Assembly (NCBI GenBank): GCA_964035775.1
Contig: OZ038317.1
Location: forward strand, 18,369,997 to 18,433,996
DNA from: Osedax frankpressi
Taxonomy: Eukaryota > Annelida > Polychaeta > Sabellida > Siboglinidae
Length of the DNA: 64,000 nucleotides
Direction of reading: 5' to 3'
Shown here: positions 23,926-37,461 of the stretch, piece after piece
Layout: every line of letters starts with the position of its first letter
Position numbering within the stretch: position 1 is the first letter of the stretch
The notes under the pieces: model-generated
Databases searched by the model: none
What the model was told of the DNA's origin: nothing
What the model saw: the letters and a program-made list of their open reading frames with translations, nothing else
Program-made: the position numbers and the translations under genes

Positions 23926-26900
23926 TTAATTGTAATGCTTATCGATAACTGAGCCGGGATAAATCGACATTAACTCGTCGAGTACTTTCGTTTCGATGTA
24001 CTCCACCTGGTCATTCGGGCAGAATCCGTCTTCCGCAGATCTGAAGAGGACACGAATTGAAATTGAAAAATGAAACATATTCTACGAAAACGATTTAATT
24101 TATTATTTAAGTTGATCGAGTGTTACTCCAATTAAATGCTGCAGTGTAAAGGTGGAGTGTAAAGCTGCAGTGTAAAGTTGCAGTGTAAAGCCAACGCCGT
24201 GCCAAAGGTCATAACCTTGCTATGGTGATCAGTTGAGGTGTGATCTCGCAGCTCCGAAGAGTCTCGCAAACATGTCTGACCATCTCGTCGACGACAACAA
24301 AAGTAGATTTATTGTGCGGCAATTCTCCTTTGTCATCGCATCCGCTAGCTGCACACGGGAACAATGGCATTGTTATCGGGGAGGTGCATTGTAGAGAGTC
24401 AATGCGATGTAATGTGAGGAATTTATGTAATTTCGGTAATATAATGAGACAATGTAATTAATTGTAATATAAAGAGACAATGTAATTAATTGTAATATAA
24501 AGAGATAATGTAATTCAGTGTAATATAAAGATAAAATGTAATTCAGTATAATATAAGGAACAATGCAATATTTATTATAAGGCAAACCTGTAGTTATTAT
24601 TTTCTATTCTTTCTCAAAACAAACTAAATAATTTAATAAATAATACGAAGTGAATTGCAGTGATTGCATAATAGTTACCATAATTCAGCGCAGTGTCGAG
24701 TATCGTAGCGTAGATATCATCATCGTAACAAGCTTGTTGGCGTAACTTGTCGATTATGAGAAGCATACGTTCATCGCTAAGTTGTTATGGTTAATGTTTA
24801 CGTTTACTATGGAGTTGCCATGGTAACTAGGTATATTAGACAAAGGGATGGCACGGTATAACACTTCACTGTTAGTGTAATAAGGGTATTTAACACTTCC
24901 CTGTTAGTATAATAGTGGTATTTAACACTAACATTAACATGTTAGTGTAATAGTGGTATTTAACACTAACACTAACATGTTAGTGTAATAGTGGTATTTA
25001 ACACTAACATTAACATGTTAGTGTAATAGTGATATTTAATACTAACACTAACATTTTAGTGTAATAGATATTTAACACTAACACTAATATGTTAGTGTAA
25101 TAGTGGTATTTAACACTAACACTAACATGTTAGTGTAATAGTGGTATTTAACACTAACACTAACACTAACATGTTAGTGTAATAGTGGCATTTAACACTA
25201 ACACTAACACTAACATGTTAGTGTAATAGTGGTATTTAACACTAACACTAACACTAACATGTTAGTGTAATAGTGGCATTTAACACTAACACTAACATGT
25301 TAGTGTAATAGTGGTATTTAACACTAACACTAACATGTTAGTGTAATAGTGGCATTTAACACTAACACTAACATGTTAGTGTAATAGTGGCATTTAACAC
25401 TAACACTAACACTAACATGTTAGTGTAATAGTGGTATTTAACACTAACACTAACATGTTAGTGTAATAGTGATATTTAATACTAACACTAACATGTTAGT
25501 GTAATAGTGGCATTTAACACTAACACTAACACTAACATGTTAGTGTAATAGATATTTAACACTAACACTAATATGTTAGTGTAATAGTGATATTTAATAC
25601 TAACACTAACATGTTAGTGTAATAGATATTTAACACTAACACTAATATGTTAGTGTAATAGTGGCATTTAACACTAACATGTTAGTGTAATAGTGACATT
25701 TAACACTAACATGTTAGTGTAATAGTGGCATTTAACACTAATATGTTAGTGTAATAGTGGCATTTAACACTAACATGTTAGTGTAATAGTTTAACACTAA
25801 CACTTCACTGCTGGTATTGCGGCTACAATTGCATTCAGAGAATTCTTTCTTTAATTTGCAAATCCGTTGTCCATGATCTGATTGGCTCAATTTAATTACC
25901 TTAAAAGATTGGACAAATATTATTACAGACAATATTATTGGTTTTTTTATAATTATAACAAAATTGTTATTTATAATAATTGAGCAATTATAGATTGTGA
26001 CTATGTAACATATATGTATGCATATATATATATATATAAATATAGATATATATAAATATATAAATATATATATATATATATATAAATATATATATATATA
26101 TGCATGTATATATTTTATTTCCAAATAAGAAAACATACTTTCACTCACGAAGATAAATACCAGATAATTTGGTGAAATGAAACTTATAGCTATAGACAAC
26201 AGATAATCCCTTCGAAGCTCCCGTTGAGGTTAAGGTCCAGGTTTTAAATAGAGTCGGTGTGAATTTACTTCAACTTCTATATGTTAATTTAAGACAAATA
26301 GATGCGGTGGATGAATTCACCGGCCATTCTTGAAACTAGAAGAATTAAAACAAAAGGTTTCACTGTTCTTTTCTTTAGATTTAGAGGCCTACATATTTAA
26401 TATTTGGGCAGTATTCCGATCGAATAACAGACGTGAACCTCCAGATCATCGGTCAAAGGTCGTTTATATTCGAATAGTTCTTGGAATAGGTGGTAGGTGG
26501 TTGGATAGCCCTCCTTGAAAGGGTTATGAGTTGAAAAGTAATCCAGGTCGATGTCCAGGAGTAGATTTCGCTTGCAATCCACATTCCCGAGGATTTCTGG
26601 AAGATATAATGAAAGTAGAAAGTTACGAGGTCGCAAGCCAACTTCATTGAAATCAAGACCAACTCATTATTTCAATATTCTACAATAAAACTAATAACAA
26701 TTGAATTTGGTAAATACATTAACCGTCTATCAAATCTTAAATATCGGCGCAAACAATATAATATTGCTTCACGTGGACAAGTTTGTAAATTGCTTTATTG
26801 GCCAACTGGCGTCACTCTGAGGTTTTGTATACCAACTACAGACAGCCGTTAATATGATTATAAAGCTCCATAGAGAGGGTAATCCAGTTCATGATTTACT

Positions 26901-29900
26901 TTCTTATATTGCATAATTGTTTTCAAATTATTTTTATCTCCGGTGGACAGAACATGAAATTTTGAAATCAAAATAGTACAAAGCGGATTCTCTCTCTCCA
27001 ACTCCTACGGAAACTCTACCAACCAATCCACAGCGGATTGCTGGAGATGCTCTTGTTATCGAAGGTCACGACGTAGAGGTGAAGCGGGAACGAATGTTCG
27101 ATTTCGTGGCGAGGAGCGTAAATTAACTCAGACAGGAAGTAGCTCTCGGCGCAAGAAATCCTATTCGAGTGGGGCAACGGTTACTAGAGACAACGTAGCA
27201 TGTACGGAGGGTGGTAGTTTTAATACGGGTATTTTCTATTCAATTACATAACTATTATGAAAATAAATATACCTGCAAATTAAAAAAAAATTTTACATCC
27301 ATATATAAAAGAATTTAGTGTAATTGATTATTAAAATAGTTTAACAATAATTATAGATTTACATTTCTAATGGTGATCATATATTGGTTCCACAACTGTC
27401 TCAATAATGATCTTTATTTGATTTATCTATTTATTAATCTGTACTGTTTGTTGTAAAATAAATAGCAAAATATTAAAGTGAATTAAATAATATGATACAA
27501 TAAATATGTATTGTATTGTATTATATAGTTAATATATGTATTGTATTGTATTATTTAGATAATACATGTATTGTATTATTTTATATAGTTAATATATGTA
27601 TTGTATTGTATTATTTAGTAAATATATATATTGTATTGTATTATTTAGATAATATATGTATTGTATTATATTATATAGTTAATATATGTATTGCATTGTA
27701 TTATTTAGTAAATATATATATTGTATTGTATTGTATTATTTAGATAATATATGTATTGTATTGTATTATTTAGTTAATATATATATTGTATTGTATTATT
27801 TAGATAATATATGTATTGTATTAAATTATATAGTTAATATGTATATTGTATTGTATTATATAGTTAATATATGTATTGTATTGTATTATTTAGATAATAT
27901 ATGTATTGTATTATATTATATAGTTAATATATGTATTGTATTGTATTATTTAGATAATATATGTATTGTATTATATTATATAGTTAATATATGTATTGTA
28001 TTGTATTATTTAGTAAATATATATTTTGTATTGTATTATATAGTTAATATACTTATATATATAACTATTTGCTGTATATTTCAACCTAAACTGGGAAGTT
28101 CCGGAAAGTTAATCTAAAAGTATAATTATCAAGAGAGTTTCCTGTATCCATTGAAGTAAGTTGCTTGCTCCATTGCCTATGCTCCCGGCGATAACCTGAT
28201 ATCAGCGGTACCCTTCAGATTACCGACGACGCAGTCGTAGAAGCCATCGTCCAGTTGGTTCGACCACGCCGGCTTCAGCCAGACCACGGTGTCCACGTGA
28301 CCTTTGGCGACCAGCGGCAGGATCCAGCTCTCGATGCTGCTACGGCTGAGTTGTCAATGTGGCGGGGAGGACGTTTAATGGCGACATCGGGAGATATGCT
28401 TGAGAAGTGGACGTGAAAATACATGCGACGAAACCATTCCACGCTGTTTTATAAGTTACAGATTCGACTATTTCGATTATCATAAACTATACGAACTTGA
28501 AAATAATATATTATGGAATTTCTAGGTGAATTGTTATATACAGTATAATATATACAGTATAAGGCAGTAAGTAAGTATATATACAGTATAAGGCAGTAAG
28601 TAAGTATATATAAAGTATAAGTATGATATACTTTAGTGATAACAAAATTAAATTTTCGTTTTATCCACTTTTATAAAGTAGTAAATTTTGCTATTAAGTT
28701 TTGGTTGATATAATTTCATACTCTATTGATTTGATTCATGAGGTTTTAGAAAATTACAGAAGGTAGTCTACCCTCTAAAAATATACCATTGGTAGTACAA
28801 ATAATCATATTAACAAACTCGGTAACAGTATTTGGAGAGTTCAGATCGTCGGAGGTCAAGTCATGAGGCCACAGGAGGTCAGGGTGGGCGTCGAAGTGTA
28901 GCATTGTATTCTTCTCAAACCCCACTACCTTCGATCCGATTGCCCGGTGAATATGGTAGAGAGCCTGCGGAGATAAAATTCCAAATGCACGATATAGCCA
29001 GTCTAAACTATATTTACTAATGTCTAATAACACATTCTCTAATGTACAATTACAATTATAGGAAAGAAATATTTGTAATGTTATGTACTATTTCCTATGC
29101 AATTTAGATTATAATTACCTATTATGCAAATGTATAACATGTATAACGTATATATTTCCAAACAGCAATTTACATTATTGCTCGAGAGTCTAGATACAAA
29201 TCTTGAATTAATAATAATGTATTATTTAAAATATTAAATAACTTGGTGTAATAATGATTTTATGTAATAATTATTAATTTAAATTAATTGTTTAATCATT
29301 GTAATATACATTATTTATTGTCACTGAATTCACATAGAGTCTGAAATTGAAATCAATGTTTCATATTGATGATCATTATTAATAACATTGACTTAGAAAA
29401 CCATCGAGGTATGGGACATGATAAATCAATGCATAAAGAGTTCAAATGGATGATCCGAGAATAATTTCGTTATTTATAATAATAAGAATGATGAAAACCT
29501 CTCGTGTACTATATAAGATATAACTGAGGATAGTCGAACAAGAATAGTGAGTGGTTAAGTTAATAAAAGCAGAAGATAAGTAAAATACGAAGAAAATCTA
29601 GCTATTTATTTTAAAGGATCGTTTGGTATGATATTGTTACTGGTTGGTTAAATATGTGGGTGAAATAACAGTTTTTAAATAATTGGATATCTTTTTCCGA
29701 TTATTTATATCAGAAGTAACTTATTATAGAAAAGAAATGATTGCAGAATATTTAATACAAGGCTATACATATCAGTAGCATAGAGACTCGTTGAATACTG
29801 GTTTATATTGTAACATGAATCAAAGCAGTGGTTATAATTGAAAACAGTTACAGAATGTAGAAATGAGGTGAGTAAACTCATTAGAGAGTGTGAAATAGTG

Positions 29901-30317
29901 GGTAGCTAGGTAATGGTCAACGTTTTGTTCTTGAAGTAGTTCTTAAAGAGATATTTTAATTAGACTTTCTTAAGTTGTTTGAAAATAATAGGTAAAGAGA
30001 TCAACTTAATAATTTATAAGACTAGGATTTTAGAAATGTATCAGATCAAGGTAGTATTTGAAGTTACCAGTTGTTGGTTGGTGTGGAGATTGTTCGCATA
30101 ATACGAATGCGTATTTCATATATTTAAATATAATTTATATCATATTTAACATAATATTATTACACGTCTTATTTAATTAATTTATTATTATTATTATTAA
30201 TTGATTTATTTTTTAAATAATTATAATCTATATCAAATCTACAATATTTATAAATTGTATACCAACATCATCGTGATCTTCAATTACATGTATATGTAGT
30301 GCTTTACGTGAATTCAT
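23926..30317 (-). CDS. C5orf22: C5orf22 / UPF0489 family protein
   Basis: This is a conserved eukaryotic family whose function I cannot state. Exons in coding order: 30317-30267, 28964-28819, 28345-28196, 27160-27024, 26596-26439, 25899-25802, 24776-24679, 24348-24216, 24040-23926. Their sum is 1086 nt, 361 aa plus stop, with every phase matching. Family hallmarks are HVIEDHDD (residues 10-17), [17 protein letters not shown] (38-47), [27 protein letters not shown] (173-182) followed by NPFKE, and the C-terminal [10 protein letters not shown]. It is shorter than human (442) because the acidic low-complexity insert is absent. The DAHPD and DIDLD motifs recall metal-binding motifs of arginase-like hydrolases, which is only an inference. 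Seven of eight donors start GTT. Confidence 0.95.
24859..25801. repeat. Palindromic AACACTAACATGTTAGTGT array in a C5orf22 intron
   Basis: About 25 copies of a unit whose core AACACTAACATGTTAGTG is self-complementary, joined by TAATAGTGGTATTT-like spacers. Extra ACACTA steps vary between copies. The array ends exactly at the 5' splice site of the exon 25802-25899; on the minus strand that donor reads GTTAGTG, the same as half of every repeat core. Confidence 0.95.
26015..26110. repeat. (AT)n microsatellite
   Basis: Interrupted TA and ATAA runs in a C5orf22 intron. Confidence 0.85.
27496..28058. repeat. 30-bp tandem array in a C5orf22 intron
   Basis: About 18 copies of TTGTATTGTATTATTTAGAT followed by AATATATGTA or a close variant. 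The period is a multiple of three, so long artefactual open frames ([15 protein letters not shown]) appear on the plus strand. Confidence 0.95.
28965..30266. other. First C5orf22 intron, no other content seen
   Basis: AT-rich sequence between the exon 1 donor (GTTGGT on the minus strand, just below 30267) and the acceptor above 28964. I see no further exon or array. Confidence 0.6.
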
Positions 30318-33300
30318 ATTGATTATTGTTATAAGAGTAATATTAAATATAGGAATAATACCATAACTATATAATAAATATTCTTTATTCTGGTTGCACT
30401 GGGATATAATTTATAATTCAATAAATTAAAATTACACAAAATAGTGAAACAAAAAAATTTCAATTGAATTTAAAATATTTTATATTTGAATTTAGTGCTT
30501 GTCTTAATGTCTTTGATATTTAATCAATTATTAATTTACGATTTTTATATTAAATATTATATTTGATCTTAACTTATTGCTTCATTTTATGATTGGTACT
30601 TATAGTTTATTATAGAATTTACTTGGTTAGTTATATTAAACAATATTTCATATGTATGTTCTATTATATTATCATTAATATTAATTGATATATATAAATA
30701 TTCTTGAATCAACTTGAATTTTATTAAAAAAATATATTTATTGAAATTGGATGATTAGACTTCTCAATCATTGAACAAATTAATATTTATTATATTAATG
30801 TATCAATGAAATACGAGAGTGCTTTTGAATACCTAGTGCAGAAGATTGATTGAACAATTTTGCAAATTATCTACAATTATAAATCTCTGAATATAATAGT
30901 TTTATTTGTATGCATTATTTTAAACCGAAGTATTGTATTTATGATAGTATTTTAGTTATATATTTATATATCCATTGATTATTTTAATGCGTTATCAATT
31001 AATTATTTTAATATTATTGATCGTATGAAATTCATGAGTTCACAAAATATAGCAAGGCTGAATTGAGCAAATAAAATATACTATACTATATTACCTCCTG
31101 TTATATTTTCATGGTACATATGTATTACATATATATATATATATATAGATATATATATATATATAATACTATATGTGCATTATTTATTACAATTATTAGA
31201 ATAGATGTAAAGTTATTTTTATGTGAATCCACTTAAGATGTTGAAGTTTACTCGGTCTCATTTCAAACTAAATATTCTAATATTACTTCTATTCGATTAT
31301 ATAATACATATATAATATATAAATGATATGCATGCAACATTTAATATATATTATGCTAATTGTTGTGTGTATGAATTCAATTCAGGTATTGAAATTGATT
31401 TGCTCATATAGCAAAATATATATCTATCATAATACATTATTTATATGATTCATATATACAAGTATATCATATAATACAATATGAAGTATATCATAATGTA
31501 TACATTGTATAATGTATACTAGCTGTATTTCAAGTGAGGTTTATTCACTTGATAAATTACACATTACAATATTATAATGCATTATATGATATATATATCA
31601 TATAATTCAATATGAGGTAATATCATAATGTATATATTTCAATATTTTATCTAATTAACTTCCACTTTGATGAATTCATATATTTTATATGCTCATACAA
31701 TTAATATTCATTTATATAAGAATACAAATTTCATAACAATATAATATCTAAAAATACATAATTGCATGATTAATACAATTTAATTATTTTGAGCGATTCT
31801 TATTAAAATCATGCATAAAAAAATAAGCAATTCTATTACAGTGATTTATTAGAATGGCTCATATTATGACTTTTGAACAGAAATACACAATCATAGATAT
31901 TAAATAGCAGAGATACAATTATACACTAATTTTATAATTATCAATTTCATTGTTCTATTACAATTTTTTTATTGATCCATTCTATATTATGGTAATATTT
32001 GTCATAATATTAATTAATAAATGTTAATAATAATATATTATATTTATAGTGAATTTTCTAATTATTAAATTAACATCATAATAAATATAATATTATCATA
32101 AATAATATAATTAGTAAAAATGAATTAAATAATGTTATGATAATTGTAGTTAAATCATCAATAATGGTTATTATTTGAAAATTAATTTTCAATTCCTATA
32201 TATTTTCAAAATTGAACGAATTACCCTAATTTCAGAGGTAAAATATAGATCAGGGCTAATATTTGTTCAATTTGACTTTTCCATTGGAGTGCACACATGT
32301 TGGAACATATCCGTGTGATTATTCTGTATATTGTAATATTTATCACCAAATAAGGATATAAATAACTAATTACTCTAATTGCTAATGGCATAAATAATAG
32401 TGTGCAATCTACCTTAATAGTACAATACTTATTCTAGCATGTTAAGATATGACCTTTAAAATACGTTTATTTCATTACTTTCCAATTATGTATATTCTTT
32501 ATATAATACCGAATAGGATACATTTATCAATGTATTATTAATATTAATACATTATTATCATAGCGATAGAATATTATTTGCATTTACTATGTATAATAAA
32601 TGAGATATATATATAATAATTAAGTTATAGTAACTTATATGTTATTGTAAATATTTACCTAATACTGAGTATTTATTCACTTTATTAACTTGTAGAGAGT
32701 ATAATTCTTAAAATGTATATTTATATCTTTATGGGGGTAAAAGGTCAAATGGTATAGAGTATTTCTATAGTACAGTATGACTTTACGACGCGTCTAAAAC
32801 TAATGCCACAAGACTTCGTCTGATGTGTCTTCTTGTGATCTGGTCATTTTTAAACATTCTTTATTTAGAATAATATATTTATATATGTGCATTTTTTAAT
32901 TGATCAATAGTTCATGATATGCAATTTTACATTGTCGACTTAACAAAGGTTCATTGTTTACATAAGAATTCCTAAGTACTTATAAATATTTAAAAACAAA
33001 ATATTATCCTGACTGTATTACAGTTTTAATAAAATAAATTTATATATTATATTTATTTAAGATTTCAAATAATTGAATAGCAGGGTTATAATATAGTTGC
33101 CAATGTCACAATAAACATTATGGTCTATTAGTAAGTTAATGTACGAGATTCGTCATATCATAAATGTCCCTAACAGGCGTGTAGATATTCTGTTTACTAA
33201 ATGTAATAAATACGATATACAATTAATACGAAAATTAAATAACTCACAAGTTGTATACATTTTAATAATTTATTAATACTTCGGCTGCGGGGTTACAACA

Positions 33301-33900
33301 TTTTAGTTGGAAAGTCTCGTGGTTACTACTCCTCCGTTACTCATTGCAATAAAACTTGCACGGTCTTAGTTAATTATATGTAAAGATATTAATTTTTAAA
33401 TTCACATTATCATTATCATATACATTATCAATATTCATTAACTTTGTTCGTTATTAATTAAAAAATAATAATAATATTAGAAGTTAACTATAACGTTTAA
33501 TTTCACCGATATCTTTTTACTGTCATTGTTTGCCTGTCTAATCTTATTTGCTATATGTATTTCAATTATTGGTATACGGAGATTGTTTTAGATTAAATGC
33601 GCAGATATAAATATATAATTTACTCGGACCGTGGAATGTTGTACTTATTCGCAGTTATTATTGATTATATAATTGTTTGTTCTTTATGAATTCAATAATC
33701 CTAAGTGAATTTATAATCCTATCGTTGTACTGCATGTTTTATCATGTTTCCTTTGTAAATATATAATGTAACCATGAACTATAGTTTGTTACAATTTAAT
33801 TTAACTTAAATACCATATATATATATAGATATATATGTAATTCTACATATATACACACACATATATATATATAGAAATATGATGTAATTATATATATATA
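30318..33900. other. Long AT-rich region without recognisable genes
   Basis: Upstream of C5orf22. It contains a (AT)n run near 31125-31165, several short repeats, and no open frame or RNA structure I can support. It must include the C5orf22 promoter. Confidence 0.5.
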
Positions 33901-33919
33901 TTTAGTATGATTGGATCGT

Positions 33920-34430
33920 GTATAATTTATTTAGCACAAACTGCCAGCAATAATTGCTACCAGTGTTTGCTATGTCTACGGCGCGTGTAAACGGGTACAG
34001 GTGAAATATCGCCGTCAGCATTGTTGTGTTAGCATTGTTGTGTTCATTAAAATCAATTGTTTCCGTGGCCCGGGTGCGTTTTACTCGCCGCCGTGCTGCT
34101 CCCAGCGTAGGGTTCGCGCGTAAAGATCGAAGTCGCGATAGATGGCGCTCATAAATAATCGAATTGCCCACAGATTCGCGAACAGATTGCTCTCGACCAA
34201 TCGGAATGAAGGCGGATTCGACGACGACGACGACGTCGTTGTTTGTCCTCGTCAGTCTGTTCGGAATCACCGACAGTCGACGCACGACTCACTGTTAGTG
34301 CGACCTGACAGTCTCAACGGTAACGGGAGGCGTAGTCGGAAGAGAGTCGGGGCAAACGTAGGGTCCGTAAGTCGCCATTGTCTAGATATTGATATGAATC
34401 CAGGAAATTCTGTATTCGGATGTTTATGAA
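33920..34430. other. GC-richer, CpG-containing island; possible first exon or promoter
   Basis: This patch is clearly less AT-rich than its surroundings and rich in CG dinucleotides. On the plus strand an open frame begins at the ATG at 34142 and meets a canonical GTAAGT donor at 34367, so it could be a 5' exon of the CUB/LDLa gene downstream. On the minus strand a 127-codon frame is also open. Neither translation resembles a known family; GACGAC repeats give a poly-Asp run. Confidence 0.4.
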
Positions 34431-35176
34431 AAGTTTTTCGAATATTTTAGTATTTTAAAAAGACCCGAAATGTACAAAGGATCTTGGTAGTTGTGGATTA
34501 TAAGCACTTTATTGGGAATTTCGATTAATATTTCATGAACAGACTGTAATAACAATAAAAGTTTGTTTTCTATGGTTACCATTAATAGATATTCATTTTA
34601 CTTGTAATTTAATTTTAAAAAATCGCACATTATGTTGTTATATTTTCAACTTACATATTCCATTGATATAAATTTAAACAGTTAGAGGAAATTACTAAAG
34701 AACGTACATGTGATGCTTAGTAATGTATACATTGAAATTAAACATTATTTATATGAATATAATGAAATCATTATTTAACAATAAATTTACAATATTTATG
34801 ATATATATAAATTTTATATAGAACATTTTGATGTTACAGAAAAAAATTAAATTTTAAAAATCTCAATGTAAACTGATCCCTGGTAATGGGTCAATTAATT
34901 GTAATCACGTTATCAATCTGACCATCGGAAATAACTATAGTTTAATCAAAATAAACAGGGTGAGAATAAACAATATTTGTAGTAAAATGTATTATTCAAT
35001 GCCTAGTGCATTTAAACTTAATTAATATTATTTCTTGCATTTCAATTCCATTTCATCCATTATCTTTGTTCCAATCTCGTTCTTTAGTGTATCTATAGGT
35101 CCTACTACGTATAGCACATCTACATCGTAAGTAGTATTGGTTTTCTAATGCCAGAGACTCATTGGCCAGCCCAGGT

Positions 35177-37409
35177 AGGTAGTCCAGCCTAGATAGGGAG
35201 TCCAGCCTAGATAGGGAGTCCACCCTAGATAGGGAGTCCACCCTAGATAGGGAGTCCACCCTAGATAGGGAGTCCACCTTAGATAGGGAGTCCACCCTAG
35301 ATAGAGAGTCCACCCTAGATAGGGAGTCCACCCTAGATAGGGAGTCCACCCTAGATAGGGAGTCCACCCTAGATAGGGAGTCCAGCCTAGATAGGGAGTC
35401 CAGCCTAGATAGGGAGTCCACCCTAGATAGGGAGTCCACCCTAGATAGGGAGTCCACCCTAGATAGGGAGTCCACCCTAGATAGGGAGTCCAGCCTAGAT
35501 AGAGAGTCCACCCTAGATAGAGAGTCCACCCTAGATAGAGAGTCCAGCCTAGATAGGGAGTCCACCCTAGATAGGGAGTCTAGCCTAGATAGGGAGTCCA
35601 CCCTAGATAGGGAGTCCACCCTAGATAGGGAGTCTAGCCTAGATAGGGAGTCCACCCTAGATAGGGAGTCCACCCTAGATAGGGAGTCCACCCTAGATAG
35701 GGAGTCCACCCTAGATAGGGAGTCCACCCTAGATAGGGAGTCCAGCCTAGATAGGGAGTCCACCCTAGATAGGGAGTCCAGCCTAGATAGGGAGTCCACC
35801 CTAGATAGGGAGTCCACCCTAGATAGGGAGTCCACCCTAGATAGGGAGTCCACCCTAGATAGGGAGTCCAGCCTAGATAGGGAGTCCAGCCTAGATAGTG
35901 AGTCAACCCTAGATAGGGAGTCCAGCCTAGATAGGGAGTCCACCCTAGATAGGGAGTCCAGCCTAGATAGGGAGTCCAGCCTAGATAGGGAGTCCACCCT
36001 AGATAGGGAGTCCAGCCTAGATAGGGAGTCCAGCCTAGATAGGGAGTCCACCCTAGATAGGGAGTCCACCCTAGATAGGGAGTCCAGCCTAGATAGGGAG
36101 TCCAGCCTAGATAGGGAGTCCAGCCTAGATAGGGAGTCCACCCTAGATAGGGAGTCCAGCCTAGATAGGGAGTCCACCCTAGATAGGGAGTCCACCCTAG
36201 ATAGGGAGTCCACCCTAGATAGGGAGTCCACCCTAGATAGGGAGTCCACCCTAGATAGGGAGTCCAGCCTAGATAGGGAGTCCAGCCTAGATAGGGAGTC
36301 CAGCCTAGATAGGGAGTCCAGCCTAGATAGGGAGTCCACCCTAGATAGGGAGTCCAGCCTAGATAGGGAGTCCACCCTAGATAGGGAGTCCACCCTAGAT
36401 AGGGAGTCCACCCTAGATAGGGAGTCCACCCTAGATAGGGAGTCCACCCTAGATAGGGAGTCCAGCCCAGATAGGGAGTCCAGCCTAGATAGGGAGTCCA
36501 GCCTAGATAGGGAGTCCAGCCTAGATAGGGAGTCCACCCTAGATAGGGAGTCCAGCCTAGATAGGGAGTCCAGCCTAGATAGGGAGTCCACCCTAGATAG
36601 GGAGTCCAGCCTAGATAGGGAGTCCACCCTAGATAGGGAGTCCACCCTAGATAGGGAGTCCAGCCTAGATAGGGAGTCCAGCCTAGATAGGGAGTCCAGC
36701 CTAGATAGGGAGTCCACCCTAGATAGGGAGTCCACCCTAGATAGGGAGTCCACCCTAGATAGGGAGTCCAGCCTAGATAGGGAGTCCACCCTAGATAGGG
36801 AGTCCACCCTAGATAGGGAGTCCAGCCTAGATAGGGAGTCCAGCCTAGATAGGGAGTCCACCCTAGATAGAGAGTCCACCCTAGATAGGGAGTCCAGCCT
36901 AGATAGGGAGTCCACCCTAGATAGGGAGTCCACCCTAGATAGAGAGTCCACCCTAGATAGGGAGTCCACCCTAGATAGGGAGTCCACCCTAGATAGGGAG
37001 TCCACCCTAGATAGGGAGTCCAGCCTAGATAGGGAGTCCACCCTAGATAGGGAGTCCACCCTAGATAGGGAGTCCAGCCTAGATAGGGAGTCCAGCCTAG
37101 ATAGGGAGTCCAGCCTAGATAGGGAGTCCACCCTAGATAGGGAGTCCACCCTAGATAGGGAGTCCACCCTAGATAGGGAGTCCACCCTAGATAGGGAGTC
37201 CACCCTAGATAGGGAGTCCACCTTAGATAGGGAGTCCACCTTAGATAGGGAGTCCAGCCTAGATAGGGAGTCCACCCTAGATAGGGAGTCCACCCTAGAT
37301 AGGGAGTCCACCCTAGATAGGGAGTCCACCTTAGATAGGGAGTCCACCTTAGATAGGGAGTCCAGCCTAGATAGGGAGTCCACCCTAGATAGGGAGTCCA
37401 GCCTAGATA
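35177..37409. repeat. 18-bp minisatellite array 1 (about 124 copies)
   Basis: The unit CCTAGATAGGGAGTCCAC alternates with a C-to-G variant (CCAGCC/CCACCC) and rare single-base variants. The reading frame is open on the minus strand (D-S-L-S-R-V/L), but only because 18 is divisible by three and the unit lacks a stop in that frame. It begins a few bases after a GTAGGT at 35174 that could be a splice donor. Confidence 0.97.
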
Positions 37410-37413
37410 AAAG

Positions 37414-37461
37414 GACGTCGCGTATATATCCACCCGCGTATCCCAGCATCGAATCTGCCGC
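37414..37461 (+). CDS. Candidate short exon stranded between the two giant arrays
   Basis: Between the arrays lie about 50 unique bases. With AAG as acceptor and GTTACA (the first unit of array 2) as donor, the segment is 48 nt. In the phase demanded by the exon at 47798 it reads RRVYIHPRIPASNLP, which loosely resembles the start of a CUB domain (I-x-S-P-x-x-P). Phase agreement has a one-in-three chance of being accidental, and no upstream exon is confirmed. Treat it as a hypothesis that the unique island is the coding sequence from which both arrays grew. Confidence 0.3.

Noticed and set aside
27516-28117. Cys-Ile-Val-Leu-Tyr-Tyr repeat open frames
   Set aside because: Translation of a 30-bp AT-rich array inside a C5orf22 intron on the opposite strand.
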